A stretch of 64,000 bases of DNA, taken from positions 1 to 64,000 of the forward strand of contig NZ_CAJHBK010000001.1 in the NCBI RefSeq assembly GCF_904846615.1. Direction: 5' to 3'. The position numbers and the translations under genes are program-made. Source of the stretch: Psychrobacter sp. JCM 18902. Lineage in GTDB: Bacteria > Pseudomonadota > Gammaproteobacteria > Pseudomonadales > Moraxellaceae. The notes beneath the pieces are model-generated. The model made no database searches. It saw nothing but the letters and a program-made list of their open reading frames with translations, and was not told where the DNA came from. Shown here in pieces: positions 48,985-56,700 of the stretch. The stretch's first letter is position 1; each line of letters begins with the position of its first letter.

Positions 48985-49500
48985 TCACATAGTTTTGCGT
49001 TTAGGGTCAAGCAGGCGATTGATCGCCCAAAGACTGATGCGAGCACTGACCAGTGTCAGCACCAATATCATCACCAGCGATGAGACCAATGGCAGTGGTT
49101 GCTGGACGGCCATCTCTAGTAGGACTTCGCGATTTACCGCATCAAACAACCAAAACCATATGGCTAAGAAGTAGATGACAGTCAGTAGCCAGACCACCGC
49201 GACGCCGCCAAACATTAAGCGATTGATTTCACCGCTATTCAATGCGCGCTGCTGATGTTTGACAAATTTACGAACCGCGATATAAGCCCCGATAATGATA
49301 GACAATACCGTTACCAGTTGCGAATTCACAGCAAGCTTGGTTTGAATCATCATAAATATTGCGCTGGCAAGCGTATAGCCAATCGCGAAATATCCTACAT
49401 ATTGTGCCAGTTTAGGCTGCGCTGACTCATGGTTTTTCGGCAGCGGCTCGCCACCTGAATGAGTCTTGGATTTATTGAGGTTGGTTGTCTTGCGTGACAT
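48985..49500 (-). CDS. ABZJ_00895-like membrane protein
   Basis: 171 residues: a polar N-terminus (1-30), then four membrane segments (about 35-55, 60-78, 95-118, 135-158). The stretch IAVRKFVKHQQRALNSGEI between segments 2 and 3 resembles the ABZJ_00895 family of Acinetobacter and Psychrobacter; function unknown. The ATG at 49500 has AAAGG 8 bases upstream. The longer frame to 49575 would overlap the dacB end. Confidence 0.75.
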   Translation of the reverse strand: MSRKTTNLNKSKTHSGGEPLPKNHESAQPKLAQYVGYFAIGYTLASAIFMMIQTKLAVNSQLVTVLSIIIGAYIAVRKFVKHQQRALNSGEINRLMFGGVAVVWLLTVIYFLAIWFWLFDAVNREVLLEMAVQQPLPLVSSLVMILVLTLVSARISLWAINRLLDPKRKTM

Positions 49501-49543
49501 AAGTAAACCTTTATAAAGGTGGAAAATAGGATGTGAAAAACAC

Positions 49544-51556
49544 TTAATGCTGCGCCGTCCAATCAAGCATTGCATCTAGCACAGGTCTGGCTGTATAAGC
49601 GTTATGTGCTTGCTCACTATTGATGAGTCCAACCACGACATAATCCTGTCCCGACAATCCTTTGACATAGCCTGCCATCGAGGTGACGTTGTTTAAGGTA
49701 CCTGTTTTTATCCACGCACGACCAATGGCTGCTGATTCTGGTAGGCGTTCACTATGAGCGGTAATGGTGCCACTGACGCCAGCGATACCTAACGAGTTGA
49801 CGTAAGCGTTAAAACTTGGATGGCTATAAGCATAAGTTAATAGCTCGCTTAGGTTGGCAGCTGTGATGGTACAGTCGCGGCAGAGTCCTGAACCATTGGT
49901 CAAATGGGGCGGCGGTGTGCTTAGATTGGTCTGCCACCATTGATTAATAGTATGCAATGCGACAGGATAGCTCGTCGCAGTCGGCGTGCCAAATTGATAC
50001 AAGCTATGTGAACCATTAATAGCTTTATCGAGTGTTTTATTATCAACTTTGTCATAAACACCAATCGATAACGCCACTTGCTCAGTCATCACATTGTTTG
50101 AAAAGTGATTGATATCGTAAATCTGCTGCGTCAAATTCAATGATGGGTAGCTGACAATAGGCAGCGGTGATACAGGAAGTGCTGCCAGACCATGCGTTGA
50201 TTTGGTGCTTTTCGTTGTAATATAAGGTGCTTCTTGAGTGATGACACTACCACTCAGCGTATTGCCTAGCTCTTGCCATTTTGCGGCAATAACGCGTGCT
50301 GCAAAATCTTTGGCATCAGGATAAGCCACATAAAAAGCATGCTCTTGGCAGCTATTTGGCAACTGAGTATTTAACACCAATTGTTTTGTTTGCCACTCAG
50401 GTGCGAGACTATAACGCGCTTGCCCACAGGCCGCCGAACGCGTATTTATGATGCTGGGCAAATCATAATTTGCTAATTTTGGTGTATAAGTCAGATTTGC
50501 TTGGTCATCGTTTAACGGATAGCTTTTGATACCGATGGTACTAAAATTCACCAAAAAACCATCGGGACTGGCGTTATAAGGACGCAGTGGCGAGTTATCA
50601 AAGGCAGCAGGGTCTTTACTGACATTTTTAAAGACGCCACTGTCAATGATAATATCACCGTCAATATGATGGATACCGGACGACTGTATTTTGTAAAGGA
50701 GCTGTTTTAAACGCTCGTGGGTCATTTTTGGATCGCCGCTGCCTTGAATAATCAAATCGCCATGCAGACGGTCACCGATAACAAGGCCTGTATGATAGAC
50801 ACGGGTATGCCAGACAAAATCAGCGCCTAGGGTGTCTAAAGCAATAAAGCTGGGAACGAGTTTCATGGTGCTGGCAGGCGTGCGAGCGATATCGGCTTGA
50901 TGGTTCAGCAACGGCGAAAATGAAATTTTTATGGAGGGGTTATCAGTACTGATGTCATCAGTTTTATCATTATTAGCATTGGTGTTAATGATAGCTGTTT
51001 TTGCTTTATCACCCAATATCGTTGGGATGCTTTCTAAGCTTTGATAAGTATAAGGATCATCGGTGTAAGCATGCAGTTTTTTCTCATGCTTTTCAATGGT
51101 ACGCTGCTCAATAGTAATCAGCGTACTCTGTTGGCGCACATGGTTATTATTGGTTTTGTCATTATTATTTTGCGTGGCTTTTTGAGAGTTACTTTTTATA
51201 TCAGCATTTATATTGGCAGTCGGTTTTGTCTGAAGAGCGGGTTTAGATGAGCGGTGTGTGCTGCTATCAATAACCTGAATGGGGGCGGGCAGGTGACTGG
51301 CATTTTTATCACCGACTGGTGTGACGATAATACTAATATCAGCTTCTGTTAAATCGGCTAGTGATAATGCTGCTTCGATGGCTTTTGGTAGTGCTGCTTG
51401 TGCATGGATGGGCAATAGTGTCGCCGTTGCTAATAACGCCATGATAGGTACGTATTTAGCAGGCGGCTGCGACGGTCGCTGATAACGACAGAAAGGGAAT
51501 AACTTGGCAGTAAAAGCAGAGGAATGACGGAGTTTAGAGGTGGGTCGCATGAGCAT
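49544..51556 (-). CDS. dacB: D-alanyl-D-alanine carboxypeptidase/endopeptidase (PBP4)
   Basis: 670-residue low-molecular-weight class C penicillin-binding protein acting on periplasmic peptidoglycan. Signal peptide ends near LPIHAQA (~54). Catalytic motifs: SxxK in TPASTMKLVPS, SxN in FSNNVMTEQ and KTG in WIKTGTLNNVTS. It is much longer than E. coli PBP4 (477) because an Asn/Lys/Thr-rich segment of ~120 residues (ALQTKPTANINAD, KATQNNNDKTNNNH) separates the N-terminal part from the nucleophile. The start is uncertain between ATGs at 51556 and 51550. Confidence 0.95.
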   Translation of the reverse strand: MLMRPTSKLRHSSAFTAKLFPFCRYQRPSQPPAKYVPIMALLATATLLPIHAQAALPKAIEAALSLADLTEADISIIVTPVGDKNASHLPAPIQVIDSSTHRSSKPALQTKPTANINADIKSNSQKATQNNNDKTNNNHVRQQSTLITIEQRTIEKHEKKLHAYTDDPYTYQSLESIPTILGDKAKTAIINTNANNDKTDDISTDNPSIKISFSPLLNHQADIARTPASTMKLVPSFIALDTLGADFVWHTRVYHTGLVIGDRLHGDLIIQGSGDPKMTHERLKQLLYKIQSSGIHHIDGDIIIDSGVFKNVSKDPAAFDNSPLRPYNASPDGFLVNFSTIGIKSYPLNDDQANLTYTPKLANYDLPSIINTRSAACGQARYSLAPEWQTKQLVLNTQLPNSCQEHAFYVAYPDAKDFAARVIAAKWQELGNTLSGSVITQEAPYITTKSTKSTHGLAALPVSPLPIVSYPSLNLTQQIYDINHFSNNVMTEQVALSIGVYDKVDNKTLDKAINGSHSLYQFGTPTATSYPVALHTINQWWQTNLSTPPPHLTNGSGLCRDCTITAANLSELLTYAYSHPSFNAYVNSLGIAGVSGTITAHSERLPESAAIGRAWIKTGTLNNVTSMAGYVKGLSGQDYVVVGLINSEQAHNAYTARPVLDAMLDWTAQH

Positions 51557-51669
51557 CTTTCATCAGGTGGCAAAAACAGCCTATGGTAACATGAGTTGCC
51601 GTTTTCGCGTAGATGGCAGGCGTAGATGAAAACCTGTTTTTATCTGAATTTGCAAAATGCGAACGCACG

Positions 51670-52275
51670 TTAGCGCACATGTAAAAATGCCATGGCGGTC
51701 ATGATTGCGTCGTTATAAGCATCGTGAGCGCCTAGATCGGGTATATTATAGTGCGCTAAAATATTGGTCAGATGCTGCGCTTGGCTAGATAGCCCTTGGG
51801 TTTGACCACTCATGCGCCGACTATATAAATGGCGCAAATCGATGACTTCGTTGGGTAATGCTGTGCCCATATAGCGTTTGACCAGGGGGTTTAAAAACGC
51901 TGTGTCTAAACTCGTACAAAACCCCACAATTGGGCGATTACCTATAAATGGCAACAGCAGCGCCAGCATCTCATCGTAGCTCATACCATGCTCAACGTCG
52001 GCAGTACGTAGACCGTGAATCACAATGGTGTCACGGTCTGGCATCACAGGTGGTCTGCATACGATATGCATGCCATTGCCAGTGTCGATTGTATTGTCAT
52101 TGATATGAATCGCGGCGACAGACAATAAATGGTGATTTTTTGGATTGAGTCCCGTCATTTCGCAGTCAATCGCTACCCATTGCTTAGCCACAGGTTTGGT
52201 AAACATCGATGCCAATTCTGGGCGCTGTAGCTGCGTTTTTTGCCAAGCGCAGGATAACTGTGTTAGCCAACTCAT
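51670..52275 (-). CDS. DnaQ-like 3'-5' exonuclease
   Basis: 201 residues. DEDDh exonuclease motifs: ExoI AIDCEMTGLNP, substrate-region HGLRTADV, ExoII VGFCTSLDTAFL and ExoIII GAHDAYNDAIMTAMAF. It resembles the epsilon-like exonucleases paired with CBS/DUF294 proteins in many proteobacteria rather than the replicative DnaQ. It starts 34 bases after the DUF294 gene, so both form one transcript. Confidence 0.92.
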   Translation of the reverse strand: MSWLTQLSCAWQKTQLQRPELASMFTKPVAKQWVAIDCEMTGLNPKNHHLLSVAAIHINDNTIDTGNGMHIVCRPPVMPDRDTIVIHGLRTADVEHGMSYDEMLALLLPFIGNRPIVGFCTSLDTAFLNPLVKRYMGTALPNEVIDLRHLYSRRMSGQTQGLSSQAQHLTNILAHYNIPDLGAHDAYNDAIMTAMAFLHVR

Positions 52276-52309
52276 AGTTGTCGCTCATCCATTTATGCGA
52301 TTGTTTTAC

Positions 52310-54250
52310 TTATGCGAGTTCTAGTTGATAATGCTGACGTAGCTGATTTTTAAAGCTTTTAACAACGGCCAAACACTCTTTTAATAAGTCGCGCTCAAGC
52401 GCGGTCAAGGTCATTGGGTTTACTTGCCGCGCATGTTTATCATCGGTTGATAGAGCGACTGATAGGCGCTGTGCCATAAAAAACTCCAAGGCTTCTAGTA
52501 AAGTATCTGCGCGCTCTTGGGTCAAGGCGCGCGCTTGTACCAAAGCTTTAAGACGATTTTTACTACTGGGCAGCTCTAAGATATCGTTTTCTAACGCCAA
52601 GGTACGAATGCCATGAACCAGTGGAAAAATACCGGCTTTCTTTAGATCAATGTCTTCTGACCCGGATTTACCACCGAGCAAAGGCACGAATTTTTGCCAC
52701 CACTGATTGACATCACCGAACTGTAGCGCGGCGCGCGCGAACTGGCGTACAAACATAGGGTCTGACTGCCTGTGGGCAACCTTTAAATGTTGACGCACCT
52801 GAGTCAATAATGACTCATCTCCGCAGACATATTCGCCATCGAGTATGGCAGACAAATAAATACCATGCATGGGATCCGTATTTCTAAACCATAAACCAAT
52901 CTGGGCATTAAACTGTTTTAGCGGCTGTCGCCACATAGGGTTGGTCATCATGATATTACCATCGCACAGTGGATAACCGAGGTCTGCTAAATGCTGATTA
53001 AAAGTATCCGCAAATTGTGCCAGATCAGGGTGAGTATAGCCGTCACGTAAGATGAGCGCATTGTCTTGGTCAGTACGCATGATTTGCTCACCGCGCCCCT
53101 CGGAGCCCATCACGATCAGGCAGGTATTTGTCATGACCTCATCAGGCACGATAAGTTGCCAGAGCTTGGTAAATACCTGTGCATTCAAGGTCTGTACCAT
53201 GCGGCTGATATTACCGATTTTGACACCGTTTTGATGTTGTGCGCGAATGTAACGACCGATAAGCTCGACGGCAGTATCTAAGCTCGATAAGTCTTTTGCT
53301 TGCTCGATTTGGATACTAATGAGCTGTGAATGATGACCAATATGCGCAAGCATATCGCTTTGTCCCAATATACCGACGACATCCCCATTTTGATCCATCA
53401 CTGGTAGCCGATGGATGCGATAGCGGGTCATGGTCAATAATGCATCGCCAATCTCATCACTGGCTTTGATGGTACGCAAGTTGAAATTAGCATAGCGCTG
53501 GCAGCGGGTAGTGGTTGGATCTTGCTGGTCACTCACGGCGCGGCAAATGTCGGTATCGGTCAAAATACCCAATAGATGACCAGTACCATATTGCACATCT
53601 CCCTCGTGTTTTAGGTGGTCTAAGGGTTGCACCAGTACATGTTTTAGCCCCGCTTTCGTCATGATAGACGCGGCTTCGTACAAGCTGTTATTGGCGTTGA
53701 CGATATGGACTGGCAATAGATTGACATCAATGACGGGCTGCAACATGATTTGCTGCACTTCTTGTTGATCATTGTAGCTGGCAGAGACTATGGATTTATT
53801 ATTGCGGCGCTGCTGTAATGCTTTTAGCCGTTCGGGCAATTTGTCTGATAGCATTTGGCGCACTAGGTGATTTTGGGCGCTGATTTTATCGACTGTGCTA
53901 CCAGCGACTTGGAGCAGCAAGGTATCCTCAGCGGCTCGAAACTGATAGGTCTGCAGTGCTTCAGTATTAAGGCTATTTTCAGTCAATGATTCAGGCAGAC
54001 GACGGCTGTCGAACCAGTCGTTATTATTGAGATGGTCGGAGTGATTACTACCCAAGTAAGAGGCAACAAACTCACCATCAAGCAATTGCTCAATCTGCCC
54101 TTTAATGACCACATACAGATATTGCAACTCTTCGGCAGTTAGATTCTCATTTTTGGCAAGGTAGCGGATTTGGGTATTTTTTCTGATGCTTTGACGTTCA
54201 GCCAGACTCAATACGTCAAAGGGCGGCTGGGTAAAATCAAGATGGGTCAT
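52310..54250 (-). CDS. CBS/cNMP-binding-like protein with DUF294 nucleotidyltransferase domain
   Basis: 646 residues. Order: degenerate cyclic-nucleotide-binding fold (about 10-130), two CBS motifs (about 178-310, LLGILTDTDICRAV and VVGILGQSDMLA), DUF294 nucleotidyltransferase-like domain (about 320-470) with MGSEGRGEQIMRTDQDNALI at 381-400, and a DUF294 C-terminal helical domain. The G-S-x-x-R-x-E...D-x-D-x-A pattern resembles the GlnD-type transferase site. Substrate unknown. Cotranscribed with the exonuclease. Confidence 0.93.
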   Translation of the reverse strand: MTHLDFTQPPFDVLSLAERQSIRKNTQIRYLAKNENLTAEELQYLYVVIKGQIEQLLDGEFVASYLGSNHSDHLNNNDWFDSRRLPESLTENSLNTEALQTYQFRAAEDTLLLQVAGSTVDKISAQNHLVRQMLSDKLPERLKALQQRRNNKSIVSASYNDQQEVQQIMLQPVIDVNLLPVHIVNANNSLYEAASIMTKAGLKHVLVQPLDHLKHEGDVQYGTGHLLGILTDTDICRAVSDQQDPTTTRCQRYANFNLRTIKASDEIGDALLTMTRYRIHRLPVMDQNGDVVGILGQSDMLAHIGHHSQLISIQIEQAKDLSSLDTAVELIGRYIRAQHQNGVKIGNISRMVQTLNAQVFTKLWQLIVPDEVMTNTCLIVMGSEGRGEQIMRTDQDNALILRDGYTHPDLAQFADTFNQHLADLGYPLCDGNIMMTNPMWRQPLKQFNAQIGLWFRNTDPMHGIYLSAILDGEYVCGDESLLTQVRQHLKVAHRQSDPMFVRQFARAALQFGDVNQWWQKFVPLLGGKSGSEDIDLKKAGIFPLVHGIRTLALENDILELPSSKNRLKALVQARALTQERADTLLEALEFFMAQRLSVALSTDDKHARQVNPMTLTALERDLLKECLAVVKSFKNQLRQHYQLELA

Positions 54251-54324
54251 GGCATCATCCTTGATGGCATATTTGGTAAAAGATAATCGATGATAAAAGA
54301 CACTTTACTATAGCATTATTAAAG

Positions 54325-54380
54325 CAAAAAACCTCTAATAACCACAGTAATATTGTGGCTATTAGAGGTTGCTGTTTTTT
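54325..54380. terminator. Strong bidirectional terminator
   Basis: AACCTCTAATAACCACA (54330-54346) pairs with TGTGGCTATTAGAGGTT (54354-54370) with one mismatch, A-run on the left and T-run on the right. On the minus strand it closes dapC, whose stop is at 54409. Confidence 0.9.
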
Positions 54381-54408
54381 TTGAAAATTTTACGTATAAA
54401 GCGACTGC

Positions 54409-55665
54409 TTATGCGCCTAGTAATTTTCGAATACGGTTTATCGCTTCGCGGCTTTCATCAACACTCGCAACGAGCGCAATGCGCACATAGCCTTGCCCAG
54501 GGTTTTTGCCATCAATATCACGTGACAGATAGCGCCCTGCTAGTGCGTGAATATTGGCCTGCTCGTACAGTGCTTTGACAAACCGCTCATCATCCCCATC
54601 GAATGGCTCAGGGACTTTTATCCAAAAGTAGAATCCAGCCTCAGGCATTCGTAACTCTAGTAGCTCACCAAGCTCAGACATCCACAAGGCAAACTTTTCT
54701 TGATACAGAGCGCGATTGTGTGCCACATGCTTTTCATCTTGCCATGCAGCGATCGAGGCGAGCTGATGTGGTATCGGCATCGCACAGCCTTGATAAGTAC
54801 GATATTGCAGATAAGCTTGCAAAATATTGGCATCACCTGCCACAAACCCTGAGCGCAAACCAGGCAGATTTGAACGCTTAGATAAAGAGTGAAAGACAAT
54901 ACAGTTTTTGAAATCATGACGACCGAGGGCAGCGCAGGCTTGCAATAGTCCAATCGGTGCCGTATCAAAATACAGCTCGCTATAGCACTCGTCACTGGCA
55001 ATAATAAAATCGTACTGATCTGACAGACGAATGAGATATTCCCAATCCTCCATCGTCATGACCGAGCCCGTCGGATTGTTCGGACTACAAACAAACAGCA
55101 ACTGCGTGCGCGCCCAAACATCTTTTGGTACGGCGCGATAGTTACCTTTAAAGTCATCGTCCAGTGTGCAAGGCACAAAATAAGGCTTGGCTTGCGCCAG
55201 TATCGCTGCACCCTCATATATTTGGTAAAAAGGGTTGGGCATGACTATTGTAGGAGCAGCCATAGGAGAAACGGCAGATAACGGGTCAGAGACAGATAGA
55301 GGACTACTCTCTGTATCGCTTACTTTATGATCCACGACTGCTTGTACCAGACTAAAAATAGCCTCGCGTGTGCCCATTACTGGCAATACTTGCGTATTGG
55401 CATCGACATGGTTCAAAAAGAAGCGTTTTTCTAGCCAATGCGCGATGGTTTGGCGCAGCTCAAACATGCCATTAGTCGTTGGATAACGACTTATTTTGTC
55501 CAAATTTTCACGTAGTACGTCCAGCACCAACGCTGGTGGCTCATGTTTTGGTTCACCAATACCGAGCTTGATTTCACTGTAGTCATGGGCTGGCACACTG
55601 TTAGCAAGCAATGTCGCCATCTTTGCAAAAGGATAAGGATGCAGGTACGTTAAGTTGTGATTCAT
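54409..55665 (-). CDS. dapC: Succinyldiaminopimelate transaminase
   Basis: 418-residue fold-type I PLP aminotransferase. PLP-binding Lys263 in HSLSKRSNLPGLRSGF; SPNNPTGSV and SDECYSELYFD are also present. The N-terminus MNHNLTYLHPYPFAK and ELRQTIAHWL match the DapC group that makes N-succinyl-LL-DAP in lysine/peptidoglycan synthesis. In Pseudomonas dapC lies beside glnD and map, as here, which supports the call. A Ser/Pro-rich insertion (about 115-137) interrupts the domain. The start ATG 55665 fits homologues; no strong SD. Confidence 0.92.
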   Translation of the reverse strand: MNHNLTYLHPYPFAKMATLLANSVPAHDYSEIKLGIGEPKHEPPALVLDVLRENLDKISRYPTTNGMFELRQTIAHWLEKRFFLNHVDANTQVLPVMGTREAIFSLVQAVVDHKVSDTESSPLSVSDPLSAVSPMAAPTIVMPNPFYQIYEGAAILAQAKPYFVPCTLDDDFKGNYRAVPKDVWARTQLLFVCSPNNPTGSVMTMEDWEYLIRLSDQYDFIIASDECYSELYFDTAPIGLLQACAALGRHDFKNCIVFHSLSKRSNLPGLRSGFVAGDANILQAYLQYRTYQGCAMPIPHQLASIAAWQDEKHVAHNRALYQEKFALWMSELGELLELRMPEAGFYFWIKVPEPFDGDDERFVKALYEQANIHALAGRYLSRDIDGKNPGQGYVRIALVASVDESREAINRIRKLLGA

Positions 55666-55922
55666 AAGTAGGGTAACTATAATAGACAATTAATAATAAA
55701 GTTATAAAGAAAAATTACATTTAAGCAGTGTAGCACTTCTCTTATTTTTTGTCTTTTACTTCTCATGCTCAAGCTGCTTAGCTATTTAACCATAAATTAT
55801 AATAACTAATGAAGCCGTCACAGATTTAAAAATCCTAAAAAAAGCTTATCAATTGATAACTTATAACAATACAAAAAACTGCTGTCAGCCCTAATGATAG
55901 ATTATGGCGAGGATAATTTGAT
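55666..55922. promoter_or_regulatory. Divergent promoter region with perfect 14-bp palindrome
   Basis: TTATCAATTGATAA at 55846-55859 is a perfect palindrome upstream of the plus-strand gene, a candidate operator; the regulator is unknown. The rest is A/T-rich and holds both promoters. Confidence 0.3.
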
Positions 55923-56594
55923 ATGCCTAGTATCTCAAAAACTAATGATCTTAACGCGACAGACATTCAAGATGAAAATTTTGATGATGCGCAACAGCGA
56001 GCCAAATTGTACGAGCTATTAAAACAGCGGGAGCAAAGCTGGTGGCAAGCTCGCCAGCAATTAATTAGCCATAAAGAACGAAAAATGTTTTGGTACGGTG
56101 AAAACAGCTTGATGATGTGGTTACTGTGGCAACTGGTCAGTTACGTGATCGTTGCGATGGTGCTGATGTTGCTTAGCAATCAGCTCGGTATTTTACTACC
56201 CTTATGGCAATATATTGCCTTGTTTGTCGTACAGACAGTAATTTTTGTGGCCATGCTCGCGTCCAAAAGTCGAATGGCAGACAGCTTGCAACGTAAAATT
56301 GATAAAGATGAGTTGATGCGCGAAGAGGCACTGAATGAGATGATTATCTTAGCAGAGGACAGCCTTTATCCCGATGTGCATGCCAAATCGCCTATTTCTC
56401 TAAGACAAATCTATGAGTGTTTTGGCAGAGATTTTCATTTAGCAAGTTTGCATTGTTTGCTGCAAAAAGAGGTCAACGCTGGGCGTTTAATACTCACGCA
56501 AAAACAGATAGAAGCAGAGATTCTGCCACCAGATCTTGCGGATGATGAGCTCAATGAGCATGCTAGCGAAATGATATATAAAAGCACCTTATAA
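55923..56594 (+). CDS. Orphan two-span membrane protein
   Basis: 223 residues. N-terminal cytoplasmic part rich in Gln/Glu/Arg (1-62, KLYELLKQREQSWWQARQQ), two membrane segments (about 64-84 and 90-112), then a cytoplasmic helical domain (LQRKIDKDELMREEALNEM, PISLRQIYECFGRDFHLAS). No family recognised. It splits the usual glnD-dapC neighbourhood on the opposite strand. The terminator hairpin starts inside the last codons. Confidence 0.72.
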   Translation: MPSISKTNDLNATDIQDENFDDAQQRAKLYELLKQREQSWWQARQQLISHKERKMFWYGENSLMMWLLWQLVSYVIVAMVLMLLSNQLGILLPLWQYIALFVVQTVIFVAMLASKSRMADSLQRKIDKDELMREEALNEMIILAEDSLYPDVHAKSPISLRQIYECFGRDFHLASLHCLLQKEVNAGRLILTQKQIEAEILPPDLADDELNEHASEMIYKSTL

Positions 56595-56605
56595 AAGGTG
56601 CTTTT
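56580..56605 (+). terminator. Terminator hairpin overlapping a stop codon
   Basis: AAAAGCACCTT (56580-56590) pairs with AAGGTGCTTTT (56595-56605); the loop ATAA carries the TAA stop at 56592-56594. The 3' T-run is short. Confidence 0.65.
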
Positions 56606-56700
56606 GATATTAACGGGTTAAAAAATACAAAGCATGCCATCAATGAATGGATGATACACACTGAATATTTATCTTAGACTTATCTTGTAAGCCCATTTGT

